Assembly (NCBI RefSeq): GCF_001282115.1
Contig: NZ_LJBR01000026.1
Span: forward strand, 1-35,343
Source of the DNA: Streptomyces sp. NRRL B-24085
GTDB lineage: Bacteria > Actinomycetota > Actinomycetes > Streptomycetales > Streptomycetaceae
Direction: 5' to 3'
DNA length: 35,343 nucleotides
In this document: positions 18,137 through 24,355 of the stretch, piece by piece
How positions within the stretch are numbered: position 1 is the first letter of the stretch
How the letters are laid out: each line of letters opens with the position of its first letter
Position numbers and translations under genes: made by a program
Notes under the pieces: model-generated
Seen by the model: the letters and a program-made list of their open reading frames with translations, nothing else
Told to the model about the DNA's origin: nothing
Databases searched by the model: none

Positions 18137-18904
18137 TCAGGGGCGCTCCTCGCGCACCACGCGGGACTGACGGCCCAGGGCCAGCAGGCGCCCGTCCGCC
18201 GCCCAGACGGCGCTGTCGTCGACGGCCCAGCCGGCGCCCGCGTGATCGGTCCTGATCCGCACCAGCGTCCAGCCGGTACCGGCGCCCTCGTCCAGGGCGT
18301 CGGTGAAGTGGACGGTGAGTTCCGCGCTGGGCACGGGACGCGGGGTGTGCCAGACGGCGTACAGCGCGGGCGGGAGCACGTCGGTGAGGGTGACCACCGC
18401 TCCCGCGTCGAGCGCCCGCCCGTCCGTGAACCGCACCCAGGCGAGCAGTTCGGCCCGGTCACCGCCGGCCAGGGGGAGGTCCCCGGTGGCCGGCCGTATC
18501 TCCAACTGCCGGGCGAAGGGCGCCAGATGGCCGGGCAGCCGGATCGTCCGGCAGTCCTCCGGGCCCGGCACGTCCGGGGCCGGCTGTCCGTCGTACGGCG
18601 TCCCGGGGCGCCCGGAGCCGAACAGGGCCGATCCGACGACGACCGGCAGGCCGTCCTGGTGGCCGGTGAAGACGCAGGCGGCGGTGCGGCGGCCGGAGGC
18701 GGGCGCGGTGCCCGAGACGTGCAGCGGACCGGCGGCGGCCGGGGCCAGGAAGTGCGTGGTCAGGGTGCGCACCGGGTGGGCTCCCCCGGCGAACCGGGCG
18801 CGTACGGCTGTCAGGGCGACGGCGGCGACATGGCCGCCGTGCGCTCCCTCCCAGGACCGCCACAGGGGATCGATCCGCGACTCGTTCTCGGTGGATGTGG
18901 TCAC
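18137..18904 (-). CDS. Acyl-CoA thioesterase family protein (double hotdog, TesB-like)
   Basis: A 255-aa thioesterase-family protein, probably hydrolysing acyl-CoA in the cytosol. The N-terminal hotdog has the family stretch GAHGGHVAAVALTAVRARF (about residues 20-38) and RTLTTHFLAPAAAGPLHV. The C-terminal hotdog reads SAELTVHFTD, then TGWTLVRIRTDHAGAGWAVDDSAVWAADG and LALGRQSRVVRE, the usual end of such proteins (DS.VWA.DGRLLA.SRQ). The start was set at GTG 18904 because it lies 7 nt after TATGGT, with TTGATT 16 bp further up, giving a leaderless transcript. An in-frame ATG at 18916 would fall inside the -10 box. The substrate chain length is unknown. Confidence 0.85.
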   Translation of the reverse strand: MTTSTENESRIDPLWRSWEGAHGGHVAAVALTAVRARFAGGAHPVRTLTTHFLAPAAAGPLHVSGTAPASGRRTAACVFTGHQDGLPVVVGSALFGSGRPGTPYDGQPAPDVPGPEDCRTIRLPGHLAPFARQLEIRPATGDLPLAGGDRAELLAWVRFTDGRALDAGAVVTLTDVLPPALYAVWHTPRPVPSAELTVHFTDALDEGAGTGWTLVRIRTDHAGAGWAVDDSAVWAADGRLLALGRQSRVVREERP

Positions 18905-18911
18905 GCGCCTC

Positions 18912-18957
18912 ACCATAACCTGGCGAGTTGGAAAATCAAACGGATGGGTTGGAAATC
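18912..18957 (-). promoter_or_regulatory. Promoter with a 21-bp-spaced direct repeat before the thioesterase gene
   Basis: Minus-strand -35 TTGATT (18934-18939) and -10 TATGGT (18912-18917) are separated by 16 bp. The sequence GTTGGAAAATC (plus strand, 18927-18937) is repeated as GTTGGAAATC (18948-18957), starts 21 bp apart, about two helical turns. One copy covers the -35 box. This looks like a tandem operator; the binding protein is unknown. Confidence 0.55.
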
Positions 18958-18965
18958 CGGACCGA

Positions 18966-19694
18966 CTACAGTGCGCGCCTCGCCACGACCATCCGGACCC
19001 GCGGGCTGCCGTCCCGGCGCTCACCGAACTCGGGCAGGGCTCGCAGTTCCACGCCCAGGCCGGCCCGTCCCAGTTCCCGTCGCACGTCCCCGAGCCGGAA
19101 GGCCCGGTAGTACATGACGAAGGGCGGTCGCCACAGGGCGTTGCGCACCCGCATCACGGCGTCGAAGCCGAGGAGCGCCCAATAGGCGGGGGACGACGGG
19201 CGGGGCGGGGCGACGACCGGGAAGGCGAAGCAGCCGCCCGGGCTCAGCACCTCGCGGACCTGCGCGAACAGGCCGGGCAGTTCGCGGGGCAGGAAGTGGC
19301 CGAAGGCGCCGAAGCTCACGACGAGGTCGAAGGAGGCGGGCGCGAACGGCAAGGCGCGCGCGTCTCCCCGCACCCAGGACAGGCGCGGCCCCGCGGACCG
19401 GGTCCGCTCGCGCGCCACGTCGAGCATCCCGGCACTGAAGTCGATTCCGGTGACGCTCTCCCGGCAGACCCGGGTGAGCACCCCGGCTCCGGCGCCGGTG
19501 CCGCAGCACAGGTCGAGCCCCGCCTCGAAGGGTCCCGTCCTGCGCAGCGCGGACGCGACGGCGTCCAGCACCGAGTCGGGAGTGCGGAAGGGGGTGTGGT
19601 CGAACTTCGGGGCGAGCAGGTCGTAGCCGCGCTCGACGGACGACAGCGCCTGGACGGCGAGTTCGCGGAGGCTGGGGCCTTCTGGGCTGAACAT
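18966..19694 (-). CDS. Class I SAM-dependent methyltransferase
   Basis: A 242-aa methyltransferase of the methyltransferase-11/25 type. Motif I is LDLCCGTGAGAGVLTRV (about residues 57-73). The acidic GIDFSAGMLDVARER holds the ribose-binding residue, WVRGDARALPFA is motif II, and FDLVVSFGAFGHF is motif III. The C-terminal part carries the substrate-binding helices (MYYRAFRLGDVRRELGRAGL). The start at 19694 lies 5 bp after the stop of the PadR gene (TGA-CGCGG-ATG) with no Shine-Dalgarno. Either coupling with PadR or a leaderless start from TAAGCT (19702-19707) would explain translation. The substrate is unknown. Confidence 0.88.
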   Translation of the reverse strand: MFSPEGPSLRELAVQALSSVERGYDLLAPKFDHTPFRTPDSVLDAVASALRRTGPFEAGLDLCCGTGAGAGVLTRVCRESVTGIDFSAGMLDVARERTRSAGPRLSWVRGDARALPFAPASFDLVVSFGAFGHFLPRELPGLFAQVREVLSPGGCFAFPVVAPPRPSSPAYWALLGFDAVMRVRNALWRPPFVMYYRAFRLGDVRRELGRAGLGVELRALPEFGERRDGSPRVRMVVARRAL

Positions 19695-19699
19695 CCGCG

Positions 19700-20263
19700 T
19701 CAGCTTAGGGGAGCCCGGCGTTTCAGGAGGGCAAGCGCGCGCTCGCACCAGCGGACGGTCTCCGCCTCCAGGGAGATGCCGCCCAGGAGCGTGAGGTACG
19801 GGCCGATCCGGTCCGCCTCGGCGAGGTAGCGCTCCTCGGTACGGCCGGCGAGGAGGCGCTCGCGGACGCGCTCGTAGCGGGCCAGCTTGCCGCGCGCCCA
19901 GGACAGGCGCTCCTCGAACAGCTCCCGGGTGACCTCGGGATCGACGCCGTCCATGGCCTGGATCTTGATGAGGAACTCGTCGCGGAGGGCGGCGGGTCTG
20001 CGGGGCGGTTCGGCGGCGAACGCGCCCAGTTCGCGCCGGCCGGTCTCGGTGAGGGTGAACAGCCGCTTGTTCGGCCTGCGTTCCTGCTGCACCACGCGTG
20101 CCTCGATGAGCCCGTCCTGCGCGAGTCGCTCCAGTTCGCGGTAGAGCTGCTGGGGGGTCGCGGGCCAGAAGTTCGCCAGCGAGACGTCGAAGACCTTGGA
20201 CAGTTCGTAGCCCGAGGCCTCGCCTTCCAGCAGGGCGGCCAGGACGGCGTACTTGAGCGACAT
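19700..20263 (-). CDS. PadR-family transcriptional regulator
   Basis: A 187-aa regulator. The N-terminal winged helix reads MSLKYAVLAALLEGEASGYE, then PQQLYRELERLAQDGLIEAR, the classic PadR pattern with the wing VVQQERRPNKRLFTLTETG. The C-terminal half is the PadR-s2 (Vir) dimerisation domain, from FLIKIQAMDGVDPEVTRELF onwards. The ATG at 20263 follows TAGCGT by 6 nt, so the mRNA is probably leaderless. The gene precedes the methyltransferase gene with 5 bp between them and diverges from the SnoaL-like gene. PadR regulators usually control such immediate neighbours. Confidence 0.92.
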   Translation of the reverse strand: MSLKYAVLAALLEGEASGYELSKVFDVSLANFWPATPQQLYRELERLAQDGLIEARVVQQERRPNKRLFTLTETGRRELGAFAAEPPRRPAALRDEFLIKIQAMDGVDPEVTRELFEERLSWARGKLARYERVRERLLAGRTEERYLAEADRIGPYLTLLGGISLEAETVRWCERALALLKRRAPLS

Positions 20264-20287
20264 GTGGACACGCTAACAGCCGGTGAT

Positions 20288-20308
20288 TACTCTACTCCAC
20301 ACCTACTC
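20288..20308. promoter_or_regulatory. TACTC repeats in the divergent PadR/SnoaL-like promoter region
   Basis: TACTC occurs three times: two adjacent copies (20288-20297) and one after CACACC (20304-20308). They sit 13-45 bp upstream of the PadR -10 box and ahead of the SnoaL-like gene, where an autoregulatory operator would be expected. The assignment is inference. Confidence 0.35.
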
Positions 20309-20331
20309 AACAAATTGACTATGGAGGCTCG

Positions 20332-20739
20332 ATGCGAGCGTTCCGAGAAGCGGTCGAAGCGGGCGACCTCGCGGCCGTGGAGGCGTTGCTGGCCGAGGAC
20401 GTGGTCTTCACCAGCCCGGTGGTGTTCAAGCCGTACGCGGGCAAGGCCATCACGGCGGCGATCCTGGGCGCGGTCGTCGAGGTCTTCGAGGACTTCCGCT
20501 ATGTGAGCGAGCTGAGCAGCGAGGACGGCCGCGACCACGCGCTGGTGTTCTCGACCCGGGTCGGCGAACGGGCCCTGGACGGCTGCGACTTCATCCATCT
20601 CGACGACGACGGCCTGATCGACCGGTTCATGGTGATGGTCCGTCCGCTGTCGGGCGCGCAGGCCCTCGCGGAGGCCATGGGGGCACGGTTCGAGCAGATC
20701 GCGAAGGAGGCGGAGGCGCGGACCGCCACCGCCTCCTGA
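20332..20739 (+). CDS. NTF2-like / SnoaL-like domain protein
   Basis: A 135-aa protein with the cone-shaped NTF2-like fold. The N-terminal helix reads MRAFREAVEAGDLAAVEALL, followed by AEDVVFTSPVVFKPYAGKAI, the typical SnoaL pattern (D-x-x-F-x-S-P-V-x-x-x-P-x-x-G). The strands ALVFSTRVGERALDGCDFIH and a terminal helix complete the fold. These proteins act as small isomerases or ligand binders; no catalytic role can be named. GGAGG sits 4 nt before the ATG. It diverges from the PadR gene, a plausible regulator. Confidence 0.9.
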   Translation: MRAFREAVEAGDLAAVEALLAEDVVFTSPVVFKPYAGKAITAAILGAVVEVFEDFRYVSELSSEDGRDHALVFSTRVGERALDGCDFIHLDDDGLIDRFMVMVRPLSGAQALAEAMGARFEQIAKEAEARTATAS

Positions 20740-20745
20740 CGTCAC

Positions 20746-20764
20746 GCGACGCCGGGGGTGTCGC
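20746..20764. terminator. Hairpin between the convergent SnoaL-like gene and the 41-aa ORF
   Basis: GCGACGCC (20746-20753) can pair with GGTGTCGC (20757-20764) across a 3-nt loop, with one G-U pair. It lies in the 35-bp gap between two convergent genes and could end transcription from either side. No T tract follows, which is common in high-GC actinobacteria. Confidence 0.4.
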
Positions 20765-20774
20765 CGGCGGCCTG

Positions 20775-20900
20775 TCAGCCACCGAGGCGGAGGGCGGCCA
20801 GCCACATGTCGGGGGCCGTGCTGGTGCCGGACTCGCCCAGCAGGGCGGCGAGGGCGCGGCGGAGCCGGCCGGCGGGGCGGGTGCGCGGGTGAGCGGTCAT
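20775..20900 (-). CDS. Small protein of 41 aa downstream of the ECF42 sigma gene
   Basis: A short ORF encoding [20 protein letters not shown] and 21 more residues, ending PDMWLAALRLGG. It has no known family that I recognise. It is basic at the N-terminus with an amphipathic segment (GRLRRALAALLGE). Support for translation comes from a strong GGAGG 5 nt before the ATG and an ATGA overlap with the sigma-factor stop codon. An ECF42-like promoter motif also lies about 40 bp upstream inside the sigma gene. The protein could be a feedback effector of the sigma factor or simply a member of its regulon. Confidence 0.65.
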   Translation of the reverse strand: MTAHPRTRPAGRLRRALAALLGESGTSTAPDMWLAALRLGG

Positions 20901-22186
20901 CGGGGCCTCCGGTGTCGTGGGGTCGCTTTCACCCCACCGACGAACGGCGCCCGGCCCGATCGACACTCCGTGAGACGCCTTTCGAGGAATCTCCGCTCGG
21001 CGTCGTTCTCCACCAGCTCCAGCGCCCGCTCGTACGCCTCGGCTGCCTCCGCCGTACGACCGCTGCGGCGCAGCAGGTCGGCGCGCGTGGCCGGGAGCAG
21101 GTGGTAGCCGGTCAGCTCGCCCTCCCGCTCCAGCTCCGCAACCAGCGCGAGCCCGGCGTCGGGGTCCTGGGCCATGCCGACGGCCACCGCGCGGTTCAGG
21201 CGGACCACGGCGGAGGGCACGAACCGCGCCAACTCGCCGTACAGGGCGGCGATGTCGGCCCAGTCGGTGTCCTCGGCGGTGGGCGCGGTGGTGTGGCAGG
21301 CGGCGATGGCGGCCTGGATCTGGTAGGGCCCGGGGCGGCCCCGGCGCAGCGCGGTCTCCAGCAGGGCGGCGCCCTCCTCGGCCTCGGCACGGTCCCACGC
21401 CGTGCGGTCCTGGTCCTCCAGGGTCACCAGCTCACCGTCGGCGTCGACCCGGGTCGCACGGCGGGCGTCGTGCAGGAGCAGCAGCGCGAGCAGACCGAGG
21501 GCCTCGGGCTCGTCGGGCATCAGCCGGGCCAGGACCCGGGCCAGCCGGATCGCCTCCGCGCACAGGTTCCGTCGTACGAGATCGGCGCCCGAGGTGGCCG
21601 CGTACCCCTCGTTGAACAGCAGGTAGATCACGCCGAGCACGCCCGTGGTGCGCTCGGGAAGCAGATGGGCGGGCGGTACCCGGTAGGGGATGCCGGCGTT
21701 GCGGATCTTCCGCTTGGCGCGCACCAGACGCTGCGCCATGGTCGCCTCCGGGACGAGGAAGGCGCGGGCGATCTCCGGCGTGCTCAGTCCGGCCAGGGTG
21801 CGCAGGGTCAGCGCGACGCGGGCCTCGATGTGCAGCGCCGGATGGCAGCAGGTGAAGATCAGGCGCAGCAGGTCATCCTGGACACCGCTGTCGTCGTACG
21901 GCTCCCCGGGTGCCGTGAGCACGGCCGCCTCCCGTAGTTTGCGCTCCCCGACCGCCTCCCGGCGCAGGACGTCCATGGCACGGTGGCGGGCCGTCGTGGT
22001 GAGCCAGGCGCCGGGGCGGCGCGGGACACCGTCGCGCCGCCACCGGTCGAGGGCCTGGGCGAAGGCGTCCTGCGCGCACTCCTCGGCGAGGTCCCAGTCG
22101 CCGGTCACCCGGATCAGGGTGGCGACGACCTGGCCCCACTCCTCCCGGAAGGCGGCGGCGACGGCCTCCTCCGGAGTCACTCCCAC
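20897..22186 (-). CDS. ECF42-group RNA polymerase sigma factor with C-terminal extension
   Basis: A 429-aa extracytoplasmic-function sigma factor. Sigma region 2 spans about residues 10-75 (VTGDWDLAEECAQDAFAQAL, RHRAMDVLRRE). Region 4 spans about 110-165, ending with the helix-turn-helix GLSTPEIARAFLVPEATMAQ and RLVRAKRKIR. The long C-terminal extension (about 175-410) is specific to this group, with LLFNEGYAATSG and a TPR-like end (LPATRADLLRRSGRTAEAAE). In ECF42 this extension is required for activity and no anti-sigma factor is known. The gene context is the textbook one: DGPF proteins immediately upstream. The start GTG at 22186 overlaps the DGPF gene by 10 bp. The last ~15 residues, after FLERRLTE, are encoded by DNA closely resembling the operon's own promoter. 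Confidence 0.93.
   Translation of the reverse strand: MGVTPEEAVAAAFREEWGQVVATLIRVTGDWDLAEECAQDAFAQALDRWRRDGVPRRPGAWLTTTARHRAMDVLRREAVGERKLREAAVLTAPGEPYDDSGVQDDLLRLIFTCCHPALHIEARVALTLRTLAGLSTPEIARAFLVPEATMAQRLVRAKRKIRNAGIPYRVPPAHLLPERTTGVLGVIYLLFNEGYAATSGADLVRRNLCAEAIRLARVLARLMPDEPEALGLLALLLLHDARRATRVDADGELVTLEDQDRTAWDRAEAEEGAALLETALRRGRPGPYQIQAAIAACHTTAPTAEDTDWADIAALYGELARFVPSAVVRLNRAVAVGMAQDPDAGLALVAELEREGELTGYHLLPATRADLLRRSGRTAEAAEAYERALELVENDAERRFLERRLTECRSGRAPFVGGVKATPRHRRPR
20939..20965 (-). promoter_or_regulatory. ECF42-type promoter motif inside the 3' end of the sigma gene
   Basis: On the minus strand TGTCGA (20960-20965) and CGTC (20939-20942) are 17 bp apart, identical in elements and spacing to the motif before the DGPF operon. 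Over the 36 positions from TGTCGA through GGGGTG, 29 match between the two sites. A start about 7 nt downstream would give the 41-aa ORF a ~30-nt leader with GGAGG, the same geometry as at the operon promoter. Confidence 0.6.
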
Positions 22187-22509
22187 ACCGGCCGCACTTC
22201 CACCGACCCGCCGTCGAGCGCCGCCGGGTGCCGGGACGCCAGGGAGATCGCCTCGTCCAGGTCGGCGACCTCGACGAAGTCGACGCCGGCGAGGTACTCC
22301 TCGGACTCGGCGAACGGGCCGTCGGTGAGCAGGACCTCGTCACCCTGGACCCGGACGGTGGTGGCGTCCGAGGCCGGGCGCAGCCGGGCGCCGCCCTTGA
22401 CGAGGTCCCGCCTGCGGACCTCCTCGGAGTACGAGCTGAAGCGGGGGTCGTCGGCGGGGCCGAGTTCCTCACCGTCCACGGGGGCGCAGATCAGCAGGGC
22501 GTACTTCAT
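22177..22509 (-). CDS. YCII/DGPF-domain protein
   Basis: A 110-aa protein of the YCII-related family whose members accompany ECF41/ECF42 sigma genes. It opens MKYALLICAPVDGEE and carries the naming motif DGPF in LLTDGPFAESEEYLAGVDFV, then a ferredoxin-like fold ending GGSVEVRPVWE. The biochemical role of DGPF proteins is unknown; they may bind small ligands or act as a sigma cofactor. Its ATG overlaps the stop of the upstream DGPF-NTF2 gene (ATGA at 22506-22509). Its end overlaps the sigma start by 10 bp, so all three are translationally coupled. Confidence 0.92.
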   Translation of the reverse strand: MKYALLICAPVDGEELGPADDPRFSSYSEEVRRRDLVKGGARLRPASDATTVRVQGDEVLLTDGPFAESEEYLAGVDFVEVADLDEAISLASRHPAALDGGSVEVRPVWE

Positions 22510-23168
22510 GACGTGGCCTCCGTGACGTGCTGGTGGACGATGGTCCAGCGGGGGCCGGTGTTGCGGTATCCGGTGGTGACGCGCAGCAGCCTGTCGCCGG
22601 TGCGGACGAGGGCGTGCCCGAAGGCGATGCTCTCGTCGACGTGGACACGGAACTCCAACACCTCGCGGGCGACGGGCCCGGCCTCCTCGAAGAGCTTGCG
22701 GAGCGCCTCGGCCCCCTGGTGCGGCCGGCCGTTCTCCACCGCCTCCGCGTCCTGCGCGTAGCAGGCGACCGCCCGCTCGACGTCTCCCGTGCGCGCGGCC
22801 TCGGTCAGTTCGGCGTCGAGCCGGCGGATCTGTCCCTGGGCGTCCTCGTCCTCCCAGAACGGCCGTACCTCCATGGCGCCGATCGTCGCCACAGGGTGCT
22901 TCGCGGCCGCCTCGACCGCCTCCTCCAGGCTGTCGCACTCCAGGATGTCGAAGCCGGCGACGTACTCCTTCGTCTCCGCGAACGGCCCGTCGGTGCGCAG
23001 CACCTCACCGCCGCGCACCCGCACGGTGACCGCGTCGGCGGTCCGGGCGAGCCGGTGCCCGTGCAGGCGTACGCCACGGTCGCCGAGTTCCTCGACCCAG
23101 GGTTCGACGGGGGCCATGCCCGAGGCGTCGGCGGTGTCGTCTCCGCAGACGAGCAGCATGTACTTCAT
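22506..23168 (-). CDS. DGPF-domain protein fused to a SnoaL/NTF2-like domain
   Basis: A 220-aa two-domain protein. Residues 1-110 are a YCII/DGPF domain (MKYMLLVCGDDTADASG; LRTDGPFAETKEYVAGFDIL; ATIGAMEVRPFWE). Residues 112-220 are an NTF2/SnoaL-like domain (IRRLDAELTEAARTGDVERA; GHALVRTGDRLLRVTTGYRN; RWTIVHQHV). It is the first gene of the sigma operon; GGGAGG sits 4 nt before the ATG at 23168, and an ECF42-type promoter lies 39-65 bp further up. Fusion with an NTF2-like pocket suggests that the DGPF family works with a small ligand; that is inference. Another NTF2-like gene lies nearby at 20332. Confidence 0.92.
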   Translation of the reverse strand: MKYMLLVCGDDTADASGMAPVEPWVEELGDRGVRLHGHRLARTADAVTVRVRGGEVLRTDGPFAETKEYVAGFDILECDSLEEAVEAAAKHPVATIGAMEVRPFWEDEDAQGQIRRLDAELTEAARTGDVERAVACYAQDAEAVENGRPHQGAEALRKLFEEAGPVAREVLEFRVHVDESIAFGHALVRTGDRLLRVTTGYRNTGPRWTIVHQHVTEATS

Positions 23169-23206
23169 GGTTCCTCCCGGTGCTCATGAGCTTCCTACAC
23201 CCCGCC

Positions 23207-23233
23207 GACGAACGGGACCGGCCCGAATCGACA
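23207..23233 (-). promoter_or_regulatory. ECF42-type promoter of the DGPF/sigma operon
   Basis: Minus-strand TGTCGA (23228-23233) and CGTC (23207-23210), 17 bp apart, lie upstream of the first operon gene. From memory of work on ECF42, its target promoters carry TGTCGA at -35 and a CGTC-like -10 and lie before DGPF genes. Transcription would begin near 23200 and leave a ~32-nt leader. The sigma factor is thus expected to activate its own operon. Confidence 0.75.
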
Positions 23234-23301
23234 CCCGCCCGGAAGAAGGCTTCTTTTGTGAGGTGACGGCGAGAGAGCCGGGGTCGCGGTTGGATGGCCC
23301 C

Positions 23302-24129
23302 ATGACGTCCGACGAGCACGCGCGGCTGATGCGGGTCAACCAGGCCAACTGGGACGCCCGCACCCCCGTCCACCTCGCCAGCCGGTTCTACGGCCTGGAC
23401 CAGGACCTCGATCCCGAGCGCTGGTTCGCCGCCTTCGAGTGGGAGGACCTCGGCGAGCTCGCCGGCCGTGACGTGCTCCACCTCCAGTGCCACCTCGGCA
23501 CGGAGACGGTCGCCCTCGCCCGCCGTGGGGCCCGGGCCGTGGGCCTGGACTTCTCGGAGGCCTCCGTCGCGGCCGCCCAGGGGATCGCGGCGCGCGCCGG
23601 CGTCGACGTCGAGTACGTGCGGGCGAACGTCTACGACGCCGTCGAGGCGCTGGGCGGGCGGCAGTTCGACGTCGTGTACACCGGGAAGGGCGCGCTGTGC
23701 TACCTGCCGGACCTGGCGCGCTGGGCGCGGGTGATCTCCCGACTGCTGCGCCCGGGCGGCCTGTTGTACGTGGTCGAGTTCCATCCGCTGCTCAACTCGC
23801 TCGGCCCGAAGCCCGCTCCGGACGAGGGACCGGAACTCCTGCTGCGCCACGACTACCTGGGCGGCGCCGGACCCGTGCACCGGGACGCCACCCACACCTA
23901 CACCGACGGCCCGGCCGTCGAGGGCGCCACGGAGAGCGTCGAGTGGATGCACGGAATAGGCGAGGTCGTCACCGCGTTGACGGAGGCGGGACTCGGTGTC
24001 CGGCGGTTGCGCGAGAGCGATGAGCTGCCCTGGCCGCGCTGGCCGCGGATGACCCGTACGGCATCCGGCTGGTGGCGGCTTCCCGAACCGCGGATCCCGC
24101 TGCTGTACGGACTCCTCGCCATGCGCTGA
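23302..24129 (+). CDS. Class I SAM-dependent methyltransferase
   Basis: A 275-aa methyltransferase of a type common in Streptomyces. It starts MTSDEHARLMRVNQANWDAR, followed by motif I VLHLQCHLGTETVALARRG (residues ~58-76). The SAM-binding acidic motif is GLDFSEASVAAA, motif II is YVRANVYDAVEAL, and FDVVYTGKGALCYLPDL follows. The C-terminal region with HTYTDGPAVEGATESVEWMH is a substrate-side signature of this group. The ATG at 23302 has no good ribosome site, and the mRNA may be leaderless. It diverges from the sigma operon but carries no matching sigma motif on its own strand. The substrate is unknown. Confidence 0.88.
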   Translation: MTSDEHARLMRVNQANWDARTPVHLASRFYGLDQDLDPERWFAAFEWEDLGELAGRDVLHLQCHLGTETVALARRGARAVGLDFSEASVAAAQGIAARAGVDVEYVRANVYDAVEALGGRQFDVVYTGKGALCYLPDLARWARVISRLLRPGGLLYVVEFHPLLNSLGPKPAPDEGPELLLRHDYLGGAGPVHRDATHTYTDGPAVEGATESVEWMHGIGEVVTALTEAGLGVRRLRESDELPWPRWPRMTRTASGWWRLPEPRIPLLYGLLAMR

Positions 24130-24355
24130 GTGGCCGTGGTACGGTCCCGTTAGCACTTGTGTACGCCCGTTTCGTGGCGCCGGTGCCAGTTCTCTCTCAT
24201 CCCGCCGGTCGATGTACCGGCTTCTCCGCAGCACCGCACAGGTCTTGTGGGTGCTGTCCTCCGCCGCCCGAAGGCGTTGTCCGCCTTCCGTCTCGCGGCT
24301 TCCCCCCTCCCTTCCGCATGTCCCGTGCCTTCCGTCCTCGAAAGGACAGACCACC
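24130..24355 (+). promoter_or_regulatory. Long C-rich, G-poor leader of the second rho gene
   Basis: About 226 bp precede the rho paralogue. The region is rich in C and pyrimidine runs (CTCTCTCATCCC, CTTCCCCCCTCCCTTCC, CCTTCCGTCCTCG), and its second half is unusually poor in G for this genome. C-rich, unstructured RNA is what Rho loads on, so this may be a rut site for autoregulation, as known for rho leaders in other bacteria. The ribosome site AAAGGAC precedes the ATG by about 10 nt. Confidence 0.5.

Noticed and set aside
24212..24355. In-frame upstream start for the rho paralogue
   Set aside because: No ribosome site at 24212; the added residues are low-complexity, and AAAGGAC precedes 24356.
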